Positions 23,450 to 34,169 of a stretch of 64,000 nt of DNA are shown in pieces. The DNA lies in contig NC_090322.1 in assembly GCF_040869045.1 (NCBI RefSeq), positions 278,406,662 to 278,470,661 of the forward strand, in the 5' to 3' direction. A program made the position numbers and the translations under genes. The number at the start of each line of letters is the position of its first letter. The first letter of the stretch is position 1. This DNA is from Eurosta solidaginis. Lineage: Eukaryota; Arthropoda; Insecta; Diptera; Tephritidae. The notes under the pieces were generated by a model. It saw only the letters and a program-made list of their open reading frames with translations, ran no database searches and had not been told where the DNA came from.

Positions 23450-24248
23450 GCCATGGATCTCGCCAAAGATTTGCGCGAGGAAGTAAAAAAGATTTGTGAA
23501 AAAGAAGACGCTTTTTCTTAAATTTACGAAGCTTTGCAAAAAATGGCTTGAAATTGAGATTAAACCCAAAAGAATAGGGCATAGACAAAATAACGGGCAA
23601 ATCCTGAAGTTCAAAGTATAAAAGATTATTTTCGTGTAGCAGCGTTCAATCCATTCCTAGATTCTTACATCATGGATCTTGGACAAAGATTCACTTGACA
23701 TGAAAATATACTAGAAAGATTTTCGGCTCTTTTCAATCATGATTTGAATAAAATTGAAAAAGTAGCTGATAAATTCATCAAGACAGTCGAGTTTTATCAG
23801 GAATTTCTCACTGCGGGGCCACCTGCTGTTTTTGCCGGATTAGAACTGTGGAACAGATATTTGATTCGTAGAGGCGATATCAAACCTTGAAACTCTTTGG
23901 ATGCGCTTGATCATTGTCCTGAAGAAAATTTTTCGAATATCAACGTGTTTCTGAGGATATTAGCTACTTTACCGGTAACGAAATCAACCGCGGAATGCAC
24001 TTTCTCACGTTTGAAATTGATAAAGACGATTCTGAGAAAGACGGCAAAAGAAGTAAGTAATTATAGTTGCTTTAAGATCTATGAATTTTATTCTAAAATT
24101 GAAAATTAATTTTTGCCTCATTTTTTTATTGTAGAAACGCTTGAATGGACTGGCTGCTTTGGCTATTCATCATAACATTGCAATCACAGCTGATGAGGTC
24201 ATAGATAAGTTATCGAAAAAATCCCGAAAACTTGATTTCCTTCATTAA
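23450..24248 (+). pseudogene. hAT transposase carboxy terminus with a retained intron
   Basis: Upstream broken frames give peptides of DUF4371-type transposase, including a Q-x-I-K-D-Y-F-R-V-A segment near 23610 and an L-D-S-Y-I region. From 23897 a clean frame reads the hAT dimerisation block: FLRILATLPVTKSTAECTFS, then KLIKTILRKT. An 82-bp GTAAGT...TTATTGTAG intron (24053-24134) separates it in phase 0 from KRLNGLAALAIHHNI and a terminal frame ending at the TAA at 24246-24248. In this family these two parts are contiguous, which supports the intron. The 5' half has stops near 23690 and 23888. Confidence 0.75.
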
Positions 24249-24336
24249 TTATTGAAAGATTTTTCGCATATTGAGGGCACCCAAGTAAAAAATGTATCCC
24301 TATTTTTTGTTTGCTTTTATACAATATAATAAGTAA

Positions 24337-26389
24337 CAAGTAAGGAAGGTTAAGTTCGGGTGTAACCGAACATTACATACTCAGCTGAGAGCTATGGTGA
24401 CAACATAAGGGAAATCACCATGTAGGAAAATGAACCGAGGGAAACCCTGGAATGTGTTTGTATGACATGCGTATCAAATGAAAGGCATTAAAGAGTATTT
24501 TATGAGGGAGTGGGCCATAGTTCTACAGGTGGACGCCATTTAGGGATATAGCCATAAAGGTGGATCAGGGTTGACTCTAGAATGCGTTTGTACGATATGG
24601 GTATCAAATGAAAGGTGTTAATGAGTATTTTTAAAAGGGAGTGGGCCTTCGTTCTATAGGTGTTCGCCTTTTCGAGATATCGCCATAAAGGTGGACCAGG
24701 GGTGACTTTAGAATATGTTTGTACGATATGGGTATCAAATGAAAGGTGTTAATGAGTATTTTAAAAGGGAGTAATCCTTAGTTCCATAGGTGGAAGCCGT
24801 TTCGAGATATCGCCATAAAGGTGGACCAGGGGTGACCCTAGAATTTGTTTGTACAATATGGGCATCAAACGAATGGTGTTAATGAGTATTTTAAAAGGGA
24901 GTGGGCCTTAGTTCTATAGGTGGATGCCGTTCCGAAATATCGCCATAAATGTGGACCAGGGGTGACTCTAGAATGTGTTTGTACGATATGGGTATCAAAT
25001 TAAAGGTATTAATGAGGGTTTTAAAAGGGAGCGGTGGTTGTTGTATAGGTGGTCGCCTTTTCGAGATATCGCCATAAAGGTGGACCAGGGGTGAATCTAG
25101 AATGCGTTTGTACGATATGGGTATCAAATGAAAGGTGTTAATGAGTATTTTTAAAAGGGAGTGGGCCTTCGTTCTATAGGTGGTCGCCTTTTCGAGATAT
25201 CGCCGTAAAGGTGGACCAGGGGTGACTCTAGAATGAGTTTGTACGATATGGGTATCAAATTAAAGGTATTAATGAGAGTTTTAAAAGGGAGTGGTGTGAA
25301 GGCGCTTTCCAGATATCGACCAAAATGTGGACCAGGGTGACCCAGAACATTATCTGTTGGATACCGCTAATTTATTTATATATGTAATACCTGCCAAGGT
25401 TTTAAGGGTTTTTTATTTCGCCCTGCAGAACTTTTTCATTTTCTTCTACTTAATATGGTAGGTGTCACAACCATTTTATAAAGTTTTTTTTAAAGTTATA
25501 TTTCGCGTCAATAAAACAATCCAATTACCGTACCATGTTTCATCCCTTTTTTCGTATTTGGTAGAGAATTATGGCATTTTTTTCATTTTTCGTAATTTTC
25601 GATATCGAAAAAGTGGGCGTGGTCATAGTCGGATTTCGTTCATTTTTCATACCAAGATAAAATGAGTTCAAGTAAGCACGTGAACTAAGTTCATTAAAGA
25701 TATGTCGATTTTTGCTGAAGTTATCGTATTAACGGCCATGCGGAAGGACAGACGGACGACTGTGTATAAAAACTGGGCGTGGCATCAACCCATTCCGCCC
25801 ATTTTCACAGAAAACAGTTAACGTCATAAAATCTATGCCCCTAAGCGTACATATAGTAATAGGAGTAACGTCCCTGCCAAATTTCATCATGATATCTTCA
25901 ACGACTGCCAAATTACAGCTTGCAAAATTTTAAATTACCTTCTTTTAAAAGTGGGAGGTGCCACGCCCATTGTCCAAAATTTTACTAATTTTCTATTCTG
26001 CGTCATAAGTTCAACTCATCTACCAAGTTTCGTCGCTTTATCTGTCTTTTGTAATGAATTATCGCACTTTTTCGGTTTTTCGAAATTTTCGATATCGAGA
26101 AAGTGGGCGTGGTTATAGTCCGATATCGTTCATTTTAAATAACGATCTGAGATGAGTGCTCAGGAACCTACATACCAAATTTCATCAAGATACCTCAAAA
26201 TTTACTCAAGTTATCGTGTTAACGGACGGACGGACGGACGGACATGGCTCAATCAAATTTTTTTTCGATCCTGATTATTTTTATATATGGAAGTCTATAT
26301 CTATCTCGATTCCTTTATATATGTACAACCAACCGTTATCCAATCAAACTTAATATACTCTGTGAGCTCTGCTCAACTGAGTATAAAAA
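24337..26389 (+). mobile_element. 2 kb non-coding repeat with hairpin and 130-bp array, copy 1
   Basis: Starts CAAGTAAGGAAGG, followed by the hairpin GTTCGG-GTGTAA-CCGAAC at 24354-24371 and then ACTCAGCTGAG. Ends GCTCAACTGAGTATAAAAA. The ACTCAGYTGAG words are arranged as short subterminal inverted repeats. It contains a 130-bp tandem array, several GTGGGCGTGG--(A/T) phrases around GATATCGA palindromes, and an (ACGG)n run at 26222-26242. No coding capacity. A second copy in opposite orientation is at 39021-40779. The architecture (end hairpin, internal minisatellite, A/T-rich borders) resembles DINE-1/Helentron-derived elements, but this class is inference. Confidence 0.7.
24430..25345 (-). 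repeat. ~130-bp tandem array (about 7 units)
   Basis: The word TACGATATGGGTATCAAAT or a variant recurs at about 24461, 24591, 24722, 24852, 24982, 25111 and 25242, a spacing of 129-131 bp. Each unit also holds TCGAGATATCGCC, GTGGACCAGGGGTGA and TCTAGAATGTGTTTG in fixed order. Read on the minus strand the order matches the units in hAT copy 1 (4780-5010). Confidence 0.85.
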
Positions 26390-26607
26390 CAAATTGTCAA
26401 ATTAAATCCCCCCATCACAAAAAGCTATCTACGCCACTGCTCCCATGGGTATAATCAAATATCGTCTTCTGACTATAAAAGTTTTGTAGAGGAAATACTT
26501 TTATAACACTCCTGATAGATAAGTTACGTACCAAAAACATATTGCAGCTTTTGGTTAGGTTTAGGGTAAGACATAGACTGAATGAGTCCGTTGTGATCTC
26601 AGCAGTT

Positions 26608-26990
26608 TATTTAACGGCCTAACTGGAAAACGTGCTTGATCGTTTCCTCCTCCAACCCGCACTTCCTACATCTGCTATGACTAACCAAGCCTAATTTAAA
26701 GGCGTGCGATGCCAGAAGGCAGTGTCTAGTCAAAATACCCGTCATGAGTCTACAGTCATCTCGTTTTAATGATAGGAGTAACTTTGATATGATCTTCGAC
26801 AGTTTGCCACCCCGCGCTTGGGTCCACGCTTTTCCCGCTGGGTCGATCATGTGCACCTCTCGCCTTCTTGATAGGGTCAAACTCTTAGTTAATTCTCATT
26901 CACAAAAAGGAGCGTAGTCATCAAGCGATTCTGCTCCGATCAATACACATCACCAGGAGCCATACGTTTGCCAAATTGCCAAATGATATT
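26608..26990 (-). pseudogene. Non-LTR retrotransposon carboxy-terminal fragment
   Basis: Minus-strand frame 26880 to 26611 ends in GLVSHSRCRKCGLEEETIKH, the cysteine/histidine zinc-binding tail that follows the RNase H domain in I- and Jockey-related elements (C-x2-C-x-E-E-E-T-x-x-H). It is preceded by L-M-T-G-I-L-T-R-H-C-L-L, also typical of that tail. Sequence from 26881 to about 26990 continues in broken frame. No RT domain is present; a 5'-truncated remnant. Confidence 0.7.
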
Positions 26991-26999
26991 AGGGCTTAC

Positions 27000-27290
27000 A
27001 AAACTTTCAAAATCTATCTTTTCTTATATGTGGGCGAAAATGTCAATTTTCCTATACGCGTTATAAATTAATTATAGCATTTTTTCCATATTTCGAAAAT
27101 TTTAATATTGTTCATTTTTAATTCCAATCTATTCTCCAGATAAGCCAGTGTATCAAGTTTGTTTTTTCGTTTTAACGGACGGGCGGACATGGCTCAGTCA
27201 AAATCTTTTTCGATGCTAATAATATTGATATGATAATATTGATATGAACCTCGTTTCCTTTCCACTGCTATCCCATTCAAGTTATAATAC
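27000..27290 (+). repeat. Degenerate fragment of the 2 kb hairpin/array repeat
   Basis: Shares GTGGGCGAAAATGTC, the ACGGACGGGCGGACATGGCT run, the CAGTCAAAATC word and the ATATTGATATGAACC tail with 26100-26340, in the same orientation but with many changes. Confidence 0.55.
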
Positions 27291-30200
27291 TGCATGGGAT
27301 TCGTATAAAGTGGAGAATGAGCTATATTTTACATGGAAGACATGGCTCTTCAGCACATCTACTTACTTTGTCATTGTTGAACTTTACAATTCGAAAAATT
27401 ACTGAGTAGAGATTATCGCTGGAATCAAAAGGCAGTAAATCTTCCTCGCCCAATTACTCCCGACTCAGTGTAGACGTCCCCCTTCATCTGATCCAATTAT
27501 GGATGGCGACAGAGATACTTTTGTGCACTGGATCGTCTTTCTCTATTCGCATAATATAGCCTAGTCAGTGGCCTTTGGTTTTTGTTGATGGAAGAAGGAC
27601 TTGTTGTAAAGTGTTATTTACCGTTTCATTTCTAAATAATCGAAGTTCTTGCTGCCAAAGCAGTGTTTGAGCATTGGCAGACATCTTGGAATTTACGTCG
27701 TTATCATTATTACATTTGATAATAATATTAGCACCACTGATGATATATTTCTACCGTAAATGCTAATGAAATGTTATAGGACAAATCCTTGCTAAATAAA
27801 GCAGTAGGAAGCATTTATAGGGTGCTGGGTGCGAATAGTTGTAGGGAATATTTCTGAGCTTTATTTGGGAACATCTTTTGTGTGATTTTTATTCACATAT
27901 CGTTGGTAAAATTGCAAACTATTTACCAAAAATTTTAAATACCCCCTGCACTGTTTTATGACTAAAAAATAATTAATTTCAAGACAATATACTAAAAGGT
28001 AGAATTATTGATAATCTTTGTATCATGAGCATTGGAAAATGTTTGACGAAAATTTCAACTACGGATATGAAAACAGAACTGCCATATGGGGCTTTGCACT
28101 TTGCCGACGATAAGTACTTCATAGGTTTCTGCTTAAGTGCTAATGCATGTACATATGTAGGGCTATATATGCTAGGTTCAAACATACTATGTAAATGCTC
28201 TTTCTCTCAATATTTTTACCACTCCCTGCTACTAAGAGATCAATTTAGTTTATGATCGTTAATTTATCAGTGTATTTGACAAAAAAGTAATAACCCTTTT
28301 ACGAGCTAGTTTACTACCAAGGTGTTGATAAGCTGTATGTTTTTCTCTAAGAATGAAGTCAATAACGACAACGAGTCAGTCAGTTTCAACAAAACCTTCT
28401 TAGCGTATGGATGAAAAATCCCGTTTTACATCTCTACTTTCAAAGCTTTTAGTATTCCGTTTTATGTGTGATTTTTGTATGGCTTTTCTGTATTCATATA
28501 TTAATATATTTGTATGTATGTATGTTTATGTACATTTGTATGTAAGATCGGCAATATTTTTATGACTCAATTCAAGGATCGTAAAATTTACATTGTTGTC
28601 TGTGGTGCATTTTTATAGATTTTTAATCGGTCTCGCGTTCATGAATAAAAGACTTGAGTGTTGAGCATTTGTTACCAATTACGAGCGAACCAATTAAGAC
28701 GTTTTGAGCCTAAGCAACGCGATGCAAAACTAAGAAAGATCGCCAACTTTGTAAAATGGGTGTAAAATAAAACATTGTTGCAGAAGCTTCCAGTTTCATT
28801 TAGTTTTTACTATTGCAACAGCACGACTCGATAACAGCTAATAACTTTATATGCATTAACGCACACACACAAACACACACACACATATACACATATATAT
28901 ATACATACATACTTACGTACATACATACATGTATGAGTAAAGATATTGGCAAAGTGTAAAATTGTTGATATCTTTGCTTTTCATTTGCTAACTTTGTCTA
29001 GGAGAGCCTAATGCCAATGAAAATTTAAGCCATGACCGTCTTGTAAGCAATTATCTTCAAGTGTTTCGACCAATAACTGTTTAACACCCTTTGCAAGTGG
29101 ATTGATGTAAATGAGTCATTTGCGAGGCTGTAGAGTCCGACTCGAAGAAATGCAATAACTTTTTATGAAAACTTTTTGCCGACAAGCAGGTCATATTTAC
29201 ATACATACATACATATGTATATTCACGCACAATTAAGGCTAAAAGGAAATTGCTTGAAAGCGTAGAAAACAAAAAAGTAACGTCCGTAAAAACGTGTTCG
29301 ATAGTCATATGCGCTTAACTAATACAGTCTCACAAAATTTTAATTTCCTCCTGCTGATGAACGAAATGTTTCGTTAGCCAAATCTTGTACGTTTTATTTG
29401 AAATTTATGTCAACGTTGTAGTATTACTGAATGCACTATGTTTATAGTTTTGAATGAAGCCGTTGTTGTTATTATTATATGTGTTAATCACATGCAAGCA
29501 CATGCAAGCATAAAATTAATTGCCACTGCATGTTTTGAAATTGCCACACATGCCGGTACGCGCCGATACGTCGTGATAAACCACACGAGATATTTTTACC
29601 ACCCTACAAAAGCTTCACCTGCCTTCTATGTATGAACATTTAAGCCGTTTTGTGTCCTTGCAATAACTAAAATGCAATATATCTGCAATGACCGTAAGTA
29701 CAATATATCTACATACATATATACTTATACACATATGCATGAATTTGTATGTATGCAAATAGTTCGGTACATAGGCAAGATGGAGGGCGTAGTTGGCGGT
29801 AGCGGTAAAAGGTGTTAATCAAAAACTACTTTCGTTTAGTACTGGTTACCCTTAAAGTGAGAGAAAGAGTTTATGGAGGTACTCATTCAGCCAATTGTAG
29901 TTGAAATAGTCTCGTCAAATTTTCACCCTCTCATGAAGGCGATTCATTCAAATGCTCCCGAAGGGCTGATATTAGTCTTATTATGATATATGCGATTGTA
30001 AGCAGTGGAAAATGTGTCGTGATTTGAATTGCCTTCCCTTTCTATTCAGCAGAATTCACAATGGGCGACACAAATTGTTGCACACTTAAAGGCGCACGCA
30101 ACACCAATACATGCATACATACATATAGGCATATATACAAACAAGGTTAGTGCTAGTATGTTTTGTAACTTAACTTGCTCGTTTATTTGAATTAGAATTT

Positions 30201-31284
30201 TTAACGGCATAATTGATTGCTCGAACAATTGTCCATGTTGGGTGTTTCTACACGACAAATTTAGTAACTTACGGTGTGTGATGGTGTAATTTAAAATTGC
30301 ATTGCATAATATTTGGCGTTGTCGCTTTCACGCAAGCTCCTTTCCTTTTCATACATCAATGCACTGTGTGTACATACATACATACACACATACACACATA
30401 AATATGTATGATATATAAATTTGACTCATGCCATTTCGAGAGTTGCAGGACATGCATTTATGTCACGAAGGCATTTTAATTGGGCGAATTTTCGTTTTAT
30501 GGTTTTAAATTGTAGAGTCCGGCCTGCCCAAAATTTGTATTGTGATTTTTTTGTATAACTTTGCAATGTCCTATATTTTTAATAGTTAGTGGGGGTCAAG
30601 TAACGGATAACATTGTTTACCTAAAAAATTTGTTGGTTGTGATATTAAATTAGTTTGTAAGTTTTTGTAATTGCTCTTTGTATTTGTCATATCTTTTATG
30701 TACTTACTACTTATTGTTGTAACTCACGACTGTGATATGGTTCCGGTGAGCTACGGTGTTGTAAAAATTTGAGTTGTTTTAAAACGAAAGTGTTTCAAAA
30801 TACTGATCCAAGCATTTGGTCTAGGATATAGCTATATTTCCCCTTTAGCGGTATCCTAGAGCAAATTAGTTTGGGGTTTGGGTTCGTAATGTCATTCAAA
30901 AATGTTGTCCAGCTTTTCTGAGAATTAATTTTGCATCCGACATGTTTTGACCACAAAATCATAATTTTTAGTGGGACACTACATTTTATGTTGTTATTTT
31001 ATTGTTATTGATATTCATAAGAAAAGTATCAAGAGCTCCCCAATTCCAAACAGTTGATGGAAATAGTTCTATAAAAATATATATCAGATACAACTTTATA
31101 GTTATGTACGTCTATAATGAAGTTTCAGTCATATGTACATGCATATGTATAATCAGGATTACTCCTTGAAAAAAAGACAAAGAATTCTATCGGAAACTAT
31201 TATTTGAAAAAAGAATTCAAATAAAAAGTGTAAATATATCAGCAACGTGAATTTCTTACGATTAAAAAATAAAAATAAATTCAA
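27291..31284. other. Long mostly unique segment, no gene recognised
   Basis: About 4 kb with no transposon end I can identify. Short frames (28025-28255, 29438-29635, 30046-30258 and others) have no domain and no splice context. It contains (CA)n/(TA)n/(CATA)n microsatellites, notably 28861-28933, and short ATACATACATA runs near 29205, 30115 and 30380. It is one of the few transposon-poor stretches 5' of the Bar gene. Confidence 0.45.
28861..28933. repeat. Compound (CA)n-(TA)n-(CATA)n microsatellite
   Basis: Directly visible run of CACACA, ATATATA and ACATACATAC units. Confidence 0.9.
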
Positions 31285-31500
31285 GCAAGGCCCAATATAC
31301 CTCCGAAAAGAGCTAAGGCCGAGCTTTTCTTCCAATTTGTCGTGAACATTTTAATTCTTAAAAATTGTCGGGACGGGACCTACATGCTTTACACCGACTC
31401 CGAACGGCAAATGAGTTTTCACTGGGAAGTTTTCCATTACAGAAATACACTCAGAGTGTTTACCAAACCACAGCCGAAGGACGACCCCTACTAGTGGTAT
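31285..31500 (-). repeat. tRNA-derived SINE body fragment
   Basis: Contains TACCTCCGAAAAGAGCTAAG, CGGGACGGGACCTACATGC and CGACTCCGAACGGCA in the order of the minus-strand SINE at 62038-62405. The tRNA-like head is missing. Confidence 0.65.
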
Positions 31501-31840
31501 ACAATAATTTGGGAATGTGAATGATTACATTTTTAGTTATTGAAATAATAAATAAATGAATAAATAAAATAATTTACAGATGCCATCTGTGTTTTTAAAA
31601 TATGTGTGCGTTATGGTATGTCACCACTAATTTTGGCTGGATCAGCTGTTTTATATGGATAAAGCATTCGTGTGATAAAGCTTACGGTTTGAGTCCTGGG
31701 GCAAAGTTTTTGCTGAGAAAGACGTATCCAATGCATACCAAATTTTTTTAAATACCTTTATAAGCCACATTCAGGCTGCAACCTTCTCCGTCACTTCACC
31801 TAGATCTGATATAAGGTTAAAGCCTTGGATAAGTAAGCAG

Positions 31841-33868
31841 TTGATGAAAAATATTCGCCTTAAAAACAAGCTTGGAAGAAAGAGCACTAAAAATCCTTCG
31901 AATACAAGGCTTCGTAGTCGACATAGAGATCTTTGTAGAAGGTTAAGAAAAGAAGTACGATTGGAACGCGACAGTTTCTATCGAAATGAATTCAGGTCGT
32001 CGTTTGGGAACCCAAAAAAGGAATGGAATGTTATAAACAGCCTTTTAAATCGGAGTCCTAAATCAATTGACTCATCAATTATTTTATGTAATAGTGGCCT
32101 AAATATTTCTGATCCCACAACTGTAGCAAACCTTTTTAATAGTCACTTTTCAGCAATCGGGCAAACTTATACAACTACTTATACATACGAACTTTCAATG
32201 AATAACTCAGATATTTCAAATTTAGGTAGTAGTTTTTTCTTTGAACCTTTTACTGGCACTGAATTACTGAAGGTAGTAAAATCGTTGGACAACTCCAGAT
32301 CTTGTGGCTCTGATGGTGTTTCAAATCAGGTTTTGAAAAAAGTCGCTTCAAATTTGGTTGACATTTTAATTTATTTGTTTAACAAAAGCGTGTACTTTGG
32401 AACTTTTCCTACTGATTTAAAATGTGCTGTTGTCATTCCTTTATATAAAAAGGGGAACAAAAAAGATATAAACAATTACCGACCAATCTCTTTACTTTCT
32501 TCTATTTCCAAAACTTTTGAAAAGCTTGTTAAAAGTAGAATTCTTTCTTTTCTTAACAACAAACATTTTTTCAGCTCGATGCAATACGGATTTAGATCTG
32601 GACTCTCAACAGAAGATGCCCTGCTGAGCTTTTGTTCCATTATTTATGGCGAGTTAGACAAAAAGCAGAACTGTGCTGGCCTGTTTATTGATATCACGAA
32701 AGCATTTGATATGGTTGATCACCAAATACTGTTAGATAAATTGTATTGCATAGGCTTTCGTGGCTTTATGTACAATTGGCTCAAATCATATTTATCAGGA
32801 AGAGTGCAGAAAGTAAAGGTTGGCAATTGTTTGAGCAATTCTGTGACAACTACCTTAGGAGTATCCCAAGGGTCTGTTCTAGGTCCAATACTGTTCCTTG
32901 TTTATTCGAATTCTTTATTTTCTTTGCCGTTCTATGGCAAGGTTACCGCTTTTGTAGACGACCTTGCTATAGCCTATAGTTCATCGAACTATCTGGATTT
33001 GGTAGCAGGCGTCAACTTCGATGCTCATTTGTTGAGAGTGTGGTTTGCTAAACATAAACTGATCGTCAGTAATAAAACTAAACCGATGTATTTCAATTTA
33101 CATCCAAGAACCTCACCTGATATTGCCATTATATTCCACGACACTGACTGCAGACGTTTCTCCCTTAGCAATATGTCGTGCTCTGGTACATCGTTTAATC
33201 ATGAAACAAATTGTAGCGATAAGTGTTTTCCAATTGAAAGAGTTGATACCTACCAATATCTGGGTGTTTCTGTGGACCAATCCTTAAATTGGTCAACACA
33301 TATTTCTCGCCTGAAGGCATACATGCGATCTACTGTGCGCTATTTTTATAGTCTAAGGAATATATGTTCAAACGCAACGCTGAAGACGCTTTATTACGCT
33401 TTGGTTCACTCTAAGCTTCAATATGGCATATGCTGCTGGGGTGGTGCGTCTTACAGTAAAATCCAGCAACTTCTTACTATTCAAAAATGTGTCATAAGGA
33501 AAATATGTAATGTGAACCGTTTCCACCACAGCATGGAGTTGTTTAGAGAGCTGAAAATTCTTCCAGTAAAACACATGTACTATTACAAGACTTTAAAAAT
33601 ATTCTTTATTCGTTGTTGGTATTTACACAGCCTAGTCACGGATAATTATAATTTGAGGCAAAACTCACTCGGAATTGTTGTTGTTCCCACATCTCGTACT
33701 ACCCATTATAATAACTTTTTTACTATCGTATCTTGTAAAGCTTTCAATACGCTACCTGCGTCTATACGTGTCATTAGAAATATGCGCGAATTTTTAAAAC
33801 ATGTCAAATCATTTTTATTAGAGCAGTCACACGACGACATCAAAACTTTGCTGAATTCTACCACTTAG
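31841..33868 (+). CDS. Non-LTR retrotransposon ORF2 reverse transcriptase (truncated N terminus)
   Basis: A 675-codon open frame; in-frame sequence continues upstream to about 31679 (WGKVF...KPWISKQL), so the ATG used here is not the original start. Domains: basic linker 1-70; RT fingers with VVIPLYKKG and NYRPISLLS at about 197-222; QYGFRSGLSTEDA (251-263); motif A LFIDITKAFD (D284); GVSQGSVLGPILFL (345-358); catalytic FVDD at 371-374, with F-V instead of the usual Y/F-A before DD; thumb and carboxy-terminal region with ELKILPVKHMYYYK near 567-580. There is no RNase H domain. This enzyme reverse-transcribes its RNA at nicked chromosomal DNA. The intact frame implies a fairly recent copy, but without its endonuclease it is not autonomous. 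Clade (CR1/L2/Jockey superfamily) is not resolved by eye. Confidence 0.9.
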   Translation: MMKNIRLKNKLGRKSTKNPSNTRLRSRHRDLCRRLRKEVRLERDSFYRNEFRSSFGNPKKEWNVINSLLNRSPKSIDSSIILCNSGLNISDPTTVANLFNSHFSAIGQTYTTTYTYELSMNNSDISNLGSSFFFEPFTGTELLKVVKSLDNSRSCGSDGVSNQVLKKVASNLVDILIYLFNKSVYFGTFPTDLKCAVVIPLYKKGNKKDINNYRPISLLSSISKTFEKLVKSRILSFLNNKHFFSSMQYGFRSGLSTEDALLSFCSIIYGELDKKQNCAGLFIDITKAFDMVDHQILLDKLYCIGFRGFMYNWLKSYLSGRVQKVKVGNCLSNSVTTTLGVSQGSVLGPILFLVYSNSLFSLPFYGKVTAFVDDLAIAYSSSNYLDLVAGVNFDAHLLRVWFAKHKLIVSNKTKPMYFNLHPRTSPDIAIIFHDTDCRRFSLSNMSCSGTSFNHETNCSDKCFPIERVDTYQYLGVSVDQSLNWSTHISRLKAYMRSTVRYFYSLRNICSNATLKTLYYALVHSKLQYGICCWGGASYSKIQQLLTIQKCVIRKICNVNRFHHSMELFRELKILPVKHMYYYKTLKIFFIRCWYLHSLVTDNYNLRQNSLGIVVVPTSRTTHYNNFFTIVSCKAFNTLPASIRVIRNMREFLKHVKSFLLEQSHDDIKTLLNSTT

Positions 33869-34130
33869 TAATTTAATTTCAACATTTTTATTTTCTATTG
33901 TTATACATTTTATTTTACATTTTGTAACTTTAACTTCAACTTATTAACTATTTTCACCCCACACACATTTGTATATATTTATTAATTTTTTTGAGATGGC
34001 ATTCAAAAGTAAAGTTTTAGATAACTTTGCAGAATGCCTTACTTTTCTTTCAATTTCAATGTATTAATTTAAGTGGCAATTTTATATATGTAAACATGTA
34101 AAAATCAAAATTTGAAAGAAAATGAATAAA

Positions 34131-34160
34131 TCTAATCTAATCTAATCTAATCTAATCTAA
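34131..34160 (+). repeat. (TCTAA)6 retrotransposon 3' tail
   Basis: Six exact TCTAA units directly before the TATATGGAT target duplication. Confidence 0.9.
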
Positions 34161-34169
34161 TATATGGAT

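Larger units (their letters stand above)
22545..26439 (+). mobile_element. Second hAT lineage, disrupted by a nested element
   Basis: Left end CAGTAGCGGATCCAGAG and right end, inverted, CAGTGGCGTAGATAGC form imperfect termini of the CAGTGGCG type common in ZMYM1-like hATs. A transposase carboxy terminus lies inside on the plus strand (23450-24248). The flanking octamers CTTACGCA and CTCCCATG do not match, so the pairing of ends rests on the termini and content only. An unrelated 2 kb repeat (24337-26389) is inserted near its 3' end. Confidence 0.6.
31661..34160 (+). mobile_element. 5'-truncated non-LTR retrotransposon
   Basis: A 2500-bp insertion flanked by the 9-bp duplication TATATGGAT (31652-31660 and 34161-34169). 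The 3' end is six perfect TCTAA units (34131-34160) instead of poly-A, as seen in several CR1/L2/I-like groups. The 5' end falls just upstream of the linker before the RT domain, so ORF1 and the endonuclease are missing, typical of incomplete target-primed reverse transcription. Confidence 0.9.

Noticed and set aside
24891..25127. 78-codon minus-strand frame with internal peptide repeats
   Set aside because: The repeat is just the 130-bp array read in one frame; the other units do not keep it open.
26222..26242. (ACGG)n microsatellite considered as a separate locus
   Set aside because: The same run occurs at the same place in the second copy (39170-39195) and in a decayed copy, so it is part of the repeat family.
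28861..28933. CRISPR-like or satellite array
   Set aside because: Simple CA/TA/CATA microsatellite with no spacers; CRISPR is not expected in this eukaryotic sequence.
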